Source of the DNA: Lolium rigidum
Taxonomy: Eukaryota > Streptophyta > Magnoliopsida > Poales > Poaceae
NCBI RefSeq assembly: GCF_022539505.1
Contig: NC_061512.1
Location: 250,620,510-250,684,509, forward strand
Direction of reading: 5' to 3'
DNA: 64,000 nt
Positions 44,009-56,034 of the stretch are shown here, piece by piece; the first letter of the stretch is position 1; every line of letters begins with the position of its first letter. The notes under the pieces are model-generated. The model did not search any database and was not told the origin of the DNA. It saw only the letters and a list, made by a program, of their open reading frames with translations. The translations under genes were made by a program, and so were the position numbers.

Positions 44009-45388
44009 CCTTCACATAAAAAGGCAGCGTTTAATCCATACACTGATGCCCTCGTCAGCTCGTGAGTTACTCCTTACTCTTTACTATTCCTGTTTTGATG
44101 TTTCTTGTCTCTTGCTTTTTATAACGCCGCCATTTTATTGTAGTGATGAGGAGGAAGAACAAGCTGTTGATGCTACTGCACGAACGAGTACATCGCGTAC
44201 TTTGATTGTGTCGGAAGCTCAACATGATGGAGATGAATCTTCTCCTCCCCAACAAGACATCGTGCAACCGTCGCTAGTGGAGAGCCCCCGAGCCTCTCCA
44301 TTAAAAGGAGCGAGAATTGAGCCATCGAGAGATTCTATCCAATTCCCTGGTGGATCTTCGACACCTTCATTGGATGATGTAAACCTTAAATCTTTCAATA
44401 CTTCAATCATACTGAATGTTGCCGAATTTTTATTGGTTATATTGACTTCTTTTTCCTCCTTGATCGTTTTTTCAGCCTTTGATGAAGGAATTTATTCGCC
44501 TTGGTACCCAATTTGTCGGGTATCGTGACTACACCAAGAAGCTCGAAGGTATTATTGTCCTGTTCTTTTGCTTTGCATGTGTACCATGATTTTATCATAG
44601 TATTTATCTGCACGCAATTTTTCCAGGAGATCTTGCGGAGAGCAACAAACGTGCGAACGCTCTTGCTTGTTAAGTTGAAGCAGAGCGAAGAAACTCGCCA
44701 AAAAGTTGAAAAGGATGCTGCCACCATTGAAGATCTTCGAAAGAGGCTTCATAAAGCTGAAACTTCATTGAGTGATAACATAACTCAGCAGTCAGCTCGA
44801 GAGGCAGAGATTCTTTCCCGCTTGGAATCGCAAGCTCGGCGTTTTGTTAGTAAGTTCTTGAATCTTTGCTTTTCCTCGGATTATCTTGCGTTTCACCTGT
44901 ATTCTTTATTTTTTTATATGGCTCTCTGATTGTTTGTAGGGCGGACGCATCAAGAATATGAGGTTGACGGTCCTGTAGGTGACGATCTTCTCGACGCGCT
45001 GACCCTTGTCGAGATTCATGGGGATGAAGCGCGCGACGGTCTTGAAAATGCTGAAGCTAGCTTGCTGAAGCTTTTCCCTTACTTCTTTCCGAAAAAAGAG
45101 ACCCCCTGTACCTTTGTGGAGCTCGCAAAAACCTTCAACGGACCCGAAGATCTTGGGCTGAAACTTCGCCAAGAAGGCCTGAAAATTGGCGTTGAAGGCA
45201 CCATCGCGCTAACTGCTGATAGTCAACAAGACGTCGACTGGACCAAGGTTGGCAATATAGGGGAGATGGAAACAAAGAAATGGCAATCTCTAATTAGAGC
45301 TGCCAAACCTTACGCAAGACCCATCCTCTCCTTCCTTGGTGTTAAACCAGCACCTGCTCCAAGCGCATCCAAGCCGGAGGTCAAGTAG

Positions 45389-45552
45389 ACCACCTTGTCT
45401 TTTTTTTTTTTCTATCTTTTGATGTTGTCGCCTTAGTTCTCCTGGCGATGATTAGGTCTTCTAGGGGTCCTTTTTTTTGTAACAGACATGTATATATTAT
45501 GAGAATCAATGGAAATCTATCTTTGTCTCAATGATTGATGTCGACGTTTTTC
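45389..45552. other. T-rich spacer between antisense gene segments
   Basis: T-rich sequence ends in a candidate splice acceptor (tttttcag) just before the next coding block. It may be an intron of one long gene or a true intergenic spacer. Confidence 0.4.
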
Positions 45553-46569
45553 TATTTTTTCAGTTAATTTTTGACAACTATACATCAATTCCTGGTCCTT
45601 CCGAAGTTTTTCCTTCATCCCTTCCGAAGAAATCCGCTGTCCCTGTTAATTTTGTCGATGATTCTGCGAGTACGGATCTGACAGAAGAATTGAAAGAACT
45701 TCGAGGACAACTCCAATCCGTGAAGAAGCAATCGCTTATGCTCATGGAACAATCTCGAGAATCTTCTGAAAGGGAAAAAATTGCACTCCAACAAGCTCAA
45801 GCTGCCATCGCTGAGAAGGACTCTGCTGTTGCTGAATCTGCTGCAGCTACGTCTCGAGAAAGTTCTATGCTCCAGCTCATGATAGATGCTAGCTTGGATA
45901 TGGCAGGTATGTTTCATTATTTTTGCCGTGCCTCTTCTTTTTCGTTCTTTGCTTATTTCCTTATTACTTACTGACTTTTTTCGGGAGACAATAGGTGCTT
46001 TTCTAGATACTGCTACTGAAGATGAGCGTGTCGAAGCTCGCTCCAGTGTTCTTATTCGGCTTGCACGTGAGCATGGCTCGATTTTTTGGGGCACGCCTGA
46101 GCGGACTCGCCAAATTGTCAGATTTCAAGATCGCGCGCTTCAGGTTCGCGATTTCCTTGACTTCTGTACCAGGATCCTGTCTATGGTTTATAACTCTATG
46201 TTTCCTCGGAACGTTCAACCAAAAACTCTTCCCGAGTTAATGGAGAAATTTAAGGATGCCCACAGGATCCATGACTTTGTCAGAGCTCAACTGGTAGCTG
46301 GCACCAGATTTGCCCTTATCATGCTGCAGATCTGCCACTCAAAGCTTGATCTGACCCAAGTTGTTGCGAAAGTTCACGAGAAGGTACGGCGCCGAAGAGT
46401 TGGTGTCGATCGTATTAACACGAAGGTTTCACCTATAGCCGAAGAAATGATTGAAGACCTTCTTCGGATGGATGCCGAATTTTTGCGAGATGGTCATTAT
46501 GCTTGGTTTTCTTGGCGCGCTTCCGAAGAAAACAGAATTACCCTTGATGATATATTGAATCAAGACTAA
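45553..46569 (+). pseudogene. Second antisense coding block of the Tat element
   Basis: The exons 45553-45906 and 45995-46569 join across a GT-AG intron in frame (DMAG/AFLDTATEDERVEARSS). The first half (from TEELKELRGQLQSVKKQ) is a predicted coiled coil rich in Gln, Glu and Ala. The second half is a compact helical domain (TPERTRQIVRFQDRALQ, MFPRNVQPKTLPELMEKF) ending DDILNQD. I recognise it as the C-terminal part of proteins widely annotated in Triticeae genomes next to the preceding domain. It may be a later exon group of the same gene or a separate gene. No stops occur inside these two exons. Confidence 0.65.
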
Positions 46570-47057
46570 TTATTTTCCTTTGGTAGATAATTCTTCCTTG
46601 TAAATCATGATTGTGATTATATTGTAAAGCAAACATCATATTTCTATATTTGTCTAGCCCCCGAGTGTTTTCGGTGGCTATTCACTGTACTTGTATAATG
46701 CGAGGTTTTGAACCAAGGCATTTATTCAATATATAGTTTTGGCTAATATCAGCCCCCGAGCTACTTTGTTGAGTACTATTTTGTATTTTTATTGACTCAC
46801 GAGGTATTTTAATACCAAGGCAAGGCATTTTTTTTCGAGGAACTATATTCGAATTCGTCGGATTGGAGACTTTGAGCATGTCGATAAAGAAAAGTTATAT
46901 TGACACTATCTTTATTATATTGCAGCACCGCGAGCCCGCCTCATTAAAAACCTTTCCCGGCCCCACTCGGTGCCCCGAAAAAGGAAAAGAGTGCGTCCGA
47001 AAACTCACGGGCGTTTCGGTACATTGAAGTTTTACAAAGTAGACTATATTTCGGCAT
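46570..47057. other. Spacer between convergent antisense gene and pol
   Basis: The plus-strand antisense gene and minus-strand pol end tail to tail here. The spacer contains two agcccccgag motifs like those in the LTR but no ORF of note. Confidence 0.6.
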
Positions 47058-50000
47058 CTAAGCGTAAAAACGCTCGAGCTGTGCCACATTCCGGGGATTT
47101 GGCTCGGCAATCCCTGTCTTCTTGTCTTTGATTCTGTATGCTCCTCCTTCGATTACTTACGTGACGATGTAAGGTCCTAGCCATGGTGACTCGAGTTTTT
47201 CATGATTTTTTTGATTGAGTCGCAAGACTAGGTCACCAACTTGGAAGGATCTTGGCCGCAACCGTCGACTGTGGTAGTTTTTCAGGTCCTGTTGATATTT
47301 GGCGACTCGTGACAGGACTTCGTCTCGAGCTTCATCAAGTGCGTCAACATCGTCGTCCAAAGCTTTTCTCGAAGTTTCTTCATCATATTCTGTGACTCTT
47401 GGAGAATCATGCTCTATTTCTATCGGGAGGACCGCCTCGGCTCCATGGACCAGAAAGAACGGCGTCTCCTGTGTCGCCGTATTTGGTGTTGTTCGAATAC
47501 TCCACAAAACTCTCGGCAATTCCTCTGGCCAAGTATGCCGAGCTTTCTCCAATGGTCCTAGTAGGCGTTTCTTGATACCATTGCATATGATGCCATTGGC
47601 CTTCTCGACTTGACCGTTGGTCTGTGGATGCGCAACAGACGCAAAACTCAATTTGATGCCCACTGCACGCGAGTATGCTTTGAACTCCTTGGACGTGAAG
47701 TTACTGCCGTTGTCTGTGACAATGCTATGAGGAACTCCAAATCTGAAGACGATGCTTTTTACGAACTTAATCGCCGATGCGCCGTCCGGTGAATTTATCG
47801 GCTTTGCTTCTATCCACTTTGTAAATTTGTCGTCAGCGACAAGCATATACTCATAACCTCCTGGCGAAGCTTTGTGTAGTTTTCCCACCATGTCGAGACC
47901 CCATTGAGCAAAAGGCCAAGACAATGGGATTGGCATAAGTTCTGCTGCAGGAGAGTGAGGTTTAGCGGCAAATATTTGGCACGCGTCGCAAGTTCTCACT
48001 ATTTCCTTCGCGTCCTCGATTCTTCGTTAACCAATAAAATCCTGCTCTGAAAACTTTAGCCGCAATAGCTCGGCTGCTCGCGTGGTGCCCGCATATTCCT
48101 TCGTGTACATCTTTCAGGATGATTCTTCCTTCTTCGGGTGTAACACATCTTTGTAGTACGCCCGAAATGCTTCGTTTGTACAACTCCCCTTTTACCACAG
48201 TAAAAGCTTTTGATCTCCTGATTATTCGCCTTGCTTCAACTGGATCGTCGGGTATTGTTTTCCTTAGGATGTATGATATGTAAGCCTGCATCCATGGAGT
48301 TTGCACCATCATGACTAGCTCCTGCTCCTCTTCTTCTACTGTGTCGTTGGTGGTACTCGAGGATTTTGCTTTTTTCTCCTTCTTTGTTTTCGCTGGCTTT
48401 GTTGATCTCTCGCTTATCTCTTCCCAAAACACGCTTGGAGGAATTGCGAGACACTGTGATCCGATGTTTGCAAGAACATCGGCTTCATCGTTACTCATCC
48501 TGCTGATGTGGTTTACCTCGCATCCGTCAAATAATTTCTCCAGCTCATTGTACACCTCTTTGTATGCTATCATACTTTCGTTGACTGCATCACATTGGTT
48601 CATAACTTGTTGTGCCACCAATTCTGAGTCGCCGAAAATTTTCAACCGGGTTGCACCACAAGCTTTCGCCATCTTCATCCCGTGTATGAGAGCTTCATAT
48701 TCATCTTCGTTGTTAGACGCGTTAGGGAAAGTCATCCGCAAAACATATTTCAACTTATCGCCTTCAGGTGATACCAATATCACGCCTGCTCCAGCACCTT
48801 CCAACCTTTTGGACCCGTCGAAGTTCATGGTCCAAGTTCTCGATAAATCTGGAGGCCCCGTGTTTTGTAGTTCCATCCATTCTGCAATGAAATCTGGTAA
48901 AACCTGCGATTTTATTGCTTTTCTTTTTTCATACGTGATGTCCCGAGGGGAAAGTTCTATTCCCCAAAGGGAGACACGACCCGTAGCTTCTGGGTTATTC
49001 AAAATGTTTGACAAGGGAGCCTCATTGATCACTATTATCGGGTGCGCCGAAAAGTAGTGTCGCAATTTTCTTGCTGTCGTGAATACTCCATATGCCAGTT
49101 TCTGATACTGCGGGTACCGCTATTTTGAAGGCGACAGTACTTCGCTGATGAAATATACTGGCCTCTGAACTCCATGAAGCTTGCCCTCTTCTTCTCTCTC
49201 GACTACTAGGGCTGTGCTGACCACCTGAGGTGTGGCTGCGATGTATAAGAGGAGAGGTTCTTTCTCTTTAGGCGCCACCAATATCGGTGGTGTCGAAATT
49301 TCCCGCTTGAGATTCTCGAAGGCTCTATCTGCTTCTTCGTTCCATTGAAATTTTTCCCCCTGTTTGATCAATGCATAGAACGGTAGCGCCTTTTCTCCTA
49401 GCCTGGCGACGAATCTGCTCAAAGTTGCGACTCACCCTGTTAACTGTTGTATCTCTTTCAACTTTGTTGGCTTCCTCATAGTCACTATGGCCTGGATTTT
49501 TCAGGGTTGGCTTCAATCCCTCTTGCTGATACTAAGAACCCGAGAAGTTCTCCTGCAGGAACTCCAAAAGAGCACTTTGTCGGGTTCAGCTTGAGACAGA
49601 ACTTGTCGAGGTTGTCGAAGGTTTCCTTCAAATATTCGATCAGAGTCGACCCTTTCTTTGATGTTATTACGACATCATCAATGTAGACTTGTACATTTTT
49701 TCCAATCTGTGTTGCTAGGCACTTTTGCATCATCCGCTGATATGTTGCTCCCGCGTTTTTCAAACCAAAGGGCATTGTTTTGTAGCAAAACACGCCGTAA
49801 GGTGTGATGAACGCTGTCTTGGCTTCATCTTCTTCTTTTAATCTGATCTGGTTATAACCGCAGTATGCGTCCAAAAGGAAAGACGTTCGCATCCTGCCGT
49901 GGAGTCGATGATTTGATCGATCCTTGGGAGGGGAAAGTGATCCTTGGGACAGTGTTTATTGAGACACGTGAAGTCGACGCACATGCAAAGGACTATTGTA

Positions 50001-50531
50001 TGTTTTTTCGGCACCATCACTGGGTTAGCTACCCATGTGGCTTCGGTAGATATTTCTCTGATGAAACCAACATCTTTGAGTCGATCTATTTCTGATAACA
50101 TGGCTTTGCGGCTAGGCTCCGAAAAACGTCGCAAAGGTTGCTTTACTGGTCTTGCGAGAGGATCCAAATTGAGGTGGTGCTCGGCAAGTTCCCTGGGTAC
50201 TCCTGGCATGTCAGCTGGACACCATGCGAAGATTTTCCAGTGCTCACGGAGGAACTCGACGAGCGCGCTTTCCTATGCGACGTCCATGTTTGCGGCAATG
50301 GATGTCGTTTTCTTTGGATCTGTCGGGTGGATCTGTACCTCTTTTGAATCCTTGGTTGTGTTGAAAGTTGGCTCTTTAGAAGATCTTCCTACCTCTGGCA
50401 ATACATCATAATCAGTGAATCTTGGCGCCGCATATTCTGCTTGCATCCCGAAAGTTTCTGATAGTCGATGAAAATCCTTGTCGCATTTATCAGATAACGC
50501 GAAACTTCCTTTGATTGTGATAGGTCCCTTG
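47058..50531 (-). pseudogene. Tat-type pol: reverse transcriptase, RNase H, extra archaeal-type RNase H, integrase
   Basis: On the minus strand the RT runs from about 50210 (KHCPKDHFPLPRIDQIID) through YIDD (49674-49685). The classic RNase H region is at 49120-49422. A second RNase H follows at about 48500-48840 (FDGSKRLEGAGAGVILVSPE, EDEYEALIHGM), of the archaeal type typical of Tat. The integrase has a zinc-finger remnant (GHHASSRAIA) and a core with VTDNGSNFTSKEF and VEKANG (47157-47999). Frameshifts occur near 48030, 49100, 49500 and 49850, and TAA is at 47157-47159. The 5' end is cut at 50531 by another copy's LTR. Confidence 0.88.
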
Positions 50532-50532
50532 G

Positions 50533-52432
50533 TGACAAAGGATCAACTTGTCAATGCCTACAGATTGTAGACTAGGGTTTTGCTAGAAGTAGAGGGCAAG
50601 TAGATCTCGAAGGTTTAGGCGAAAAGTACTCGGCGATTATGAAAACTAGGGTTATGTTGACAGTAGATTCGATCCTTTCTTTGTCCCTCGACTCCCCCTT
50701 ATATAGGAGGTGGAGCCGAGGGTTTCGTATTGTACAAGTTACAGAGTCCGGGACGGTTTCTAACTCATCCCGCCAGATTACAAATAACACTTCCTATTAC
50801 AACTCTAGCTTTCCTTAATACACCTTGGCCTCCCGAATCTTCTTATTCTTCGGATAGTGGGCCTTCAGTAAATCCCGGTACTATCTATGGCAGGCCCATT
50901 TGGGGTGCCTATGTCGATAGCCCCCGAGATTTTGCTTGAACCGTAGAGTCGGGGAAAATCTCTCCCGTTTATTTTTGTTCGAGAGCTTTTATTCATACTC
51001 CACATAAAATTCTATATTGTACAGGGATAATGGTAGTTGGGGCTAGTTCATCCGACGGATCGAGTACTAGTTAACTCGCTCTAGTGGCAATCCGCAAAAA
51101 CCTACTTCAAGATCACGTCCCCGGACATGATCTCGGGATACTGGTGTAAACTTCGACGAGTGCCGCTTAAGGTCTTACCATTCTGTCGAGTCCCGGTCAA
51201 ATTTATCGGGTACCTAACGCGTCCGTTAGGATTTTTCTTCGTATCTCGTTGATACGGATAAAAGTAGCAGAGCGCGGTCTTTGGCGATGCCACGCCCAGA
51301 CGAACGGATCCGGGGTCTTACCTTCGCAAATTTGCGGCATTCAGAAATTGATCGCAACTTTGGCGTTCTGAGAATATATTGTCGAGTGCTTTTCGCCTTT
51401 GGAATAGCACATTTTATTGAGTCATATTTATGACTTTATTTTGTCTTCCCGATGGGAGTATATGTAGAGTTATTTTTGTAACTCGAAATATACTCACTTT
51501 TTTTTTTCTTTATTTCTGATCAAATTCATCGGGTACGCGAACAGCGTTCCCGATGGGAGTAGCCCCCGAGGCTACAGCCAAGAACTTGTGCTTGGGTGTA
51601 GGCTCCACAGATTAGCATCCTTTGCCGCTATATTTATGATCCTTCTCGATTTTTTTATATTTATCGGGTGCGCGACCAGCGCTCCCGATGGGAGTAGCCC
51701 CCGAGGCTATGAACAAATTCTTGAATTTGGTCATAGGCTCTCGCCATTGCTATATTGTCATACTCGAAATTTTCTATTTTTTCAAAGTAGCCCCCGAGCA
51801 TTTGGGCAAAAACTTTGTATTTGATCAAAGGCTCCAGTAGTAGTCGAATAATTTACCCTGTCGCCATTCTCTTTTTGTTTTGCGTGTCGACAAACTTTCC
51901 CTTGTCAAAATCTCTTCACCTCTATGAATAGCCGAAATTTTTTCTGCTTCGTGGGTCCATTTTTCTCACCACGTTGACACGTCGTGCAAGTGGGGGACAC
52001 ACGTCCTCCGCTTTTCCTGGCGCACGTTCTGTAACCTCGTCAATGTTAAAATACTAATTTGCCCTTGTTGCCACGTGGTAATCATCTCCTTCATTCTTTC
52101 TTCATCCAACGGTTCCGTCGGTTCCACCGCACCTCTATATAAGATCTCCTTCTTCTTCCTCGAGCACTTCCGCTCGCGCCGTTCTCTGCGCTCTCCGCCG
52201 CAAAATCTCCCCTTGCGCTCCACCGCCGCCAAAGCTCTTCTCTTCGCAGCCTGCTCGCCATTGCCATTGTTGATGCCACCGCGTCGCTTAACAAGGCACA
52301 AGACTCCTGATTCTTCCATGGCCGCCGCGGATCTAGGAACTGGCGGAGTGGGAGAGGTCCAAGATCACAAACCAAGACCTGAACCTCCCGAAGAAAGCGG
52401 GAATCACCACGAAACCCAAAGCGGTTTGCTTC
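50533..52432 (-). mobile_element. Second Tat-family copy, minus strand, running into assembly gap
   Basis: From TGACAAAGG at 50533 the sequence parallels copy 1 (34142 onward) through the LTR (to about 52010), the TATA and the antisense-gene start, until the gap. A minus-strand TATA is at about 50698-50707. Its left edge lies inside the pol of copy 1, so copy 2 probably inserted there. The remainder is hidden by the gap or misassembled. Confidence 0.8.
52273..52432 (+). pseudogene. Start of antisense gene in Tat copy 2, cut by gap
   Basis: The ATG at 52273 opens MPPRRLTRHKTPDSSM, clearly homologous to the product at 35919. Only about 53 codons are visible before the Ns. From GGVGEVQDHK on, the frame appears shifted relative to copy 1 (AEWERSKISGQD). 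Confidence 0.7.
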
Positions 52433-52532
52433 NNNNNNNNNNNNNNNNNNNNNNNNNNNNNNNNNNNNNNNNNNNNNNNNNNNNNNNNNNNNNNNNNNNN
52501 NNNNNNNNNNNNNNNNNNNNNNNNNNNNNNNN
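52433..52532. other. Assembly gap, 100 N
   Basis: Exactly 100 N is the conventional placeholder for a gap of unknown size. Sequences on its two sides belong to unrelated repeats. Confidence 0.99.
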
Positions 52533-54439
52533 AGATCGTAACGCCCCAACTTTTTGCAACCTTGTTTAGCTGTCCCTGCAGTGCAAAATCGGGGGGGGAC
52601 AAAAACTTTTTAAGCTTTTTCTTGTGCTAGCTGGCCATGTGTTTGGTTGAAATGTGTCTGACTTTGTTTGATGAGCAGGCGGTGTTTTGGATAATGTTAA
52701 GTGAAGTACCTCAACCCACATCTTCTTATCCGGGGAGTAGAAACACTCATGCTATGGCCCCCTCTCGTATTACTTTAACCTACCTCCCTTCAAAAGTATT
52801 TGAATCTTTTTAACACAACACAAAAACCTGTTTTGTTTTGTCTTTGGACTCAAAGTCTTAATTCAAAACGTCTTGAAAATTCCTCTTTAAATTGGCTACG
52901 GTCACTTAGATCGTAGTATTAATAGGTGTTTCAAAATCGTTGTTGATACAAGGTATTTGCCAAATGGTACACCCCTACTTTGTGTGACTTTGAAATTTTA
53001 TAAAAGCTTTTGTCCGCAGCTTCGAGTTCCAAAGTGAAATGGAGTGATCCATATTTTATTCTAATCTCGACTTTGGATCATACTACTCTTGTAAAAAAAA
53101 CCTCTCTCATCTCAAAGGTTTCAATTAAACTTTTTTTTATCTATTTTAAATCTAATATGTGGCCATAGGCACCAAAAATAATTAGAGGACTATTTGATTG
53201 GTGATTAGATAACCTTGGCATTTTCCTTTGCCACTAATATGTCTCATTGATCTTATCATCACATGTCATTGCTAGAAATTGTTGTATCGGCCCTGCTTTC
53301 AAATGATGATCATCATGTCTACTTCACCTAGTATTTTGCAACCTCACCACATCTATACCAACTCTCTAATATGCTCATCATCATCCATTTATTCACCAAA
53401 CTATAAATTGAACCATTTGGCCACTAGATCCTTTTTGGACATTGACCTTCATCTCCATCTCCTAATTCTTAGTGCCATTAAATCCTTCCTTATGTAACCA
53501 AGAGTTTAACCATATGGGCAACACCATCTAGTCCGCCTACATTGTCAATTGGACAATTTACTTGTCATTATTTGCTTGGCTTAGGAGAGTGGTCGACCAT
53601 GCATTTGCATGGCACTTCGTGGCCAAATGTCACTCCCTCTCTTTTACCTTTCCTACTCTCTCCACTCCGGATATCCATGCACGCATCACTACAAAAACCC
53701 AATCCTAGCATCACTCGAAAATCATCCCGAATTCTGAAACCGTCAAAACCAACTCCTCGGCAGGTAATCCCCGGATCAACGAAATGCTCCACTTTCGACC
53801 TCTCCCTTTCCCTCATTTCTCAACTAAATTTTCATCTCTAAAATTCCTTGTGATCGTGGATGTATCCTCAACAGCTTAGAAGAAAATTCGGCTCATTCCG
53901 AGCACCCATGTGCTCCTGGAGAAAATGTGAAAAGCGGTTGATCTCATCGAATTTCAGAAAATGACCTTCTCGAGGTTCATGCCTACGGTCTCGACTTTGA
54001 GCCTTCCTCCGCCCTCGTCCCTCCACCATTAATTCCTATGTAAAATTCTTGATAAAGTTGGTACCTTCCTTTCGCCATGCAATAAATTTTATATCAAATC
54101 GTGCTCGAGGTGTTAGCAGGGAATTCAGCAAAATCGACCGTGAAGGCCGTTATTCTGAATTCTTGCTTATGAGTTTGGGCATCGCATTTTTCCTCTACTT
54201 TGGCACTCTTTTTCTCCATCGTTTCGCAACCGTTTGTCCGTCCGAAAATTTCCGCACAATGGTACTACCCTCTACATCTTTGATGTTCACCTTTTTTACG
54301 TGAATGCGTTTGCATCGAGCTGAAGCTAGGTGGAAAGTGAGGCTCGTTAAATTTCTGCAGCCTGAAAGTTTCGATTCATTGATCAGCTCGATCTGATCCT
54401 CTCTCCCCCCGGGCCTCCCTTGTCCTCTTCCTTTGGCAC
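52533..54439 (+). repeat. Probable left part of a very long Gypsy LTR
   Basis: It begins agatcgtaacgccccaac just after the gap, and TGTAACGCCCC-like starts are common for grass Gypsy LTRs. AT-rich sequence without genes follows. It is contiguous in origin with 58852-63389, because removing the inserted element and one GGCAC copy joins them. That it is LTR rather than other repeat is inference. Confidence 0.4.
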
Positions 54440-55620
54440 TGTTATCACCAGAATTTGACCGGATCAGAGGTGGGCCGCGATCAAGATGGGTTTGAAGAAT
54501 ATACATGGAAGAAATACGTGAATCGGCCTTTTATACCAAGTTGGGCTAAACTGCCCATGTATCTGTAACATATTAGATCGCATCTTAGTTTAGAAGTTAG
54601 AGTTTTACCCGTGCACGGTTTGGTGCACGCCCACATTAGAAAGTCCCCGGACTATAAATATGTATCTAGGGTTTATGAAATAAACAACAACCAACGTTCA
54701 ACCCACAAACCAATCTCGGCGCATCGCCAACTCCTTCGTCTCGAGGGTTCCTATCGGGTAAGCATCATGCCGCCTAGATCGCATCTCGCGATCTAGGCGG
54801 CACAAGCCGCCTAGTTGTTCATGCGTTGCTCGTCATCGAAGCGTTTTTGATGGCGAGCAACGTAGTTATCATTAGACGCGTTAGGGTTAGCATCGTTCTT
54901 CGCATCACATGCTCGCGTAGTGCAACCCTTGCGCGTCTAGCCGTCCTCACGCCTCATCATGGGTGCGGGGCGGCACCCCGCTTGATCACGTGTTTAGTAG
55001 ATCTGATCCGTTACGGTCGCTCCTTGATTCGTACAAGGATTAGTTTAATATCTGCAATAGTTAGGCCTTACAAAGGGTTGGAGGATCCAGCGGCATGTGG
55101 GGTGGCGTTCGCAAGCTCCTAAACGGGACGTTCCTAGGATCAACCTCAGTGTTGGTTTTTAGGCCTTGTTTAGGATCGGCTTACGAGCACCGTGCGTGAG
55201 CCGCGAGGCCCAACTCGTGAGTAGGATGATCCGATTATGCGGTGAAAACCCTAGATCGTCGTAGATCTCATTACGCTTTATCTTGATCAAGCGGGACCAC
55301 CATAGTATTCGTGCCACCTCGGACGAATCATGGGTGGATCGGCTCTTTGAGCCGATTCACGAGATAACCCGAGAGCCGATCGAGGCTCGTATTTAACGTG
55401 TACGTGTGTGCCCCGCAGAAACTAAGCGAGGCATCCTCCATCACCTTCCCGACCGTGTATAGGTCAGTGGCACGCCCTGCACTTCGCATCGCCGCGTGTG
55501 ACCGAGAGAGCATTGCGGGCCGTCGCTGCGAGGGTCTCGAGCCAGGCCGCAGCTCTAGTTGTTCCCGGCTCTACGGTGTTGGCACGATCCGCCGCCCGCC
55601 GGTGGGTTTCGGCGCCAACA
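54440..55620 (+). repeat. 5' LTR of the chimeric element, 1181 bp
   Basis: It starts TGTTATCACCAGAATT and ends GGCGCCAACA. It contains a tandem pair of short palindromic segments (gcctagatcgcatctcgcgatctaggc, about 54771-54798) likely to form a hairpin in RNA. Confidence 0.93.
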
Positions 55621-55625
55621 CATTC

Positions 55626-55642
55626 TGGCACGCCCGGTGGGA
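55626..55642 (+). other. Primer binding site of the chimeric element
   Basis: TGGCACGCCCGGTGGGA follows 5 bp after the LTR and begins TGG, as expected for a tRNA 3' CCA complement. I am not certain which tRNA it matches. Confidence 0.7.
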
Positions 55643-55707
55643 CAATCTTCGACATCCACCGCATCGCCATTTACATCTGAGATGGCGGAAGACACTCTTC
55701 AGCAACC

Positions 55708-55959
55708 ATGTCGACATCCACAGCTGAGATGGCTGGCGACTCCGATCACGTACGCGAGCTGCCCGATGAGCACAAGAAGAAGTACGATGAGCTCAAGGCT
55801 CTCTTTGAAGCCGATCTAATCGGCTCTTTCTCGAAGACCCGTTCTCATGGCATCGGGTGGAGCGGCTTACAGTCCGAGGGTGCCCTCGACCAAGTAGATC
55901 TGTCCACCCCTTCGGAAGAACGGACCCGAGCTCGCACCGGGAAGTTAACTACATGGTAG
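55708..55959 (+). pseudogene. Gag N-terminal fragment of the chimeric element
   Basis: An 83-codon frame opens MSTSTAEMAGDSDHVRELPD and contains KKKYDELKALFEADLIGSF, of a type found at the start of plant Gypsy gag proteins. It ends TGKLTTW followed by TAG, and the expected capsid core does not follow. Foreign sequence begins about 80 bp later. Confidence 0.65.
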
Positions 55960-56034
55960 CTCATTACGTTTACCGCCATGGCAAGGACAAAGAGGAGGCC
56001 GTTTCAAGCGATCGGCTTCGATATGATGATAAAG

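Larger units (their letters stand above)
35919..45388 (+). pseudogene. Antisense gene of Tat element (putative gypsy-type transposase domain), spliced, broken
   Basis: It starts MPPRAHLTRHSTPESKM. The N-part contains VDHLIRGLSPPIHEFLRGLL and LHISIFITLRECFLGVQPNW, which I recognise from the plant domain annotated as putative gypsy-type transposase; its biochemical role is unknown. GT-AG introns are visible at 36862-36962, 44062-44143, 44379-44475, 44549-44626 and 44850-44939. A coiled-coil-like segment lies at 44640-44850. The last exon (44940-45388) ends KPEVK. Frameshifts near 36080-36120, 36298, 36590 and 44675, plus the nested element in exon 2, make it a pseudogene. Across the nested element the exon frame continues correctly. 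Confidence 0.75.
34142..50532 (-). mobile_element. Tat-type Ty3/Gypsy retrotransposon, minus strand, with antisense genes
   Basis: In minus orientation the order visible is pol (50531-47058), a short spacer, intron-containing genes on the opposite strand (35919-46569), then the 3' LTR (about 35640-34142). Orientation is supported by the pol strand and by a minus-strand TATA about 170 bp from the LTR end. An archaeal-type extra RNase H plus an antisense gene next to the 3' LTR are known traits of the Tat lineage. Gag and the 5' LTR are missing because a second copy begins inside pol at 50533. A plus-strand element (37211-44008) is nested in the antisense gene. Confidence 0.82.

Noticed and set aside
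34142..52010. One element with 34142 and 50533 as its two LTRs
   Set aside because: Similarity between the two copies continues past the LTR into the antisense gene, and pol is cut directly at 50531 with no primer site or gag, so two separate copies fit better.
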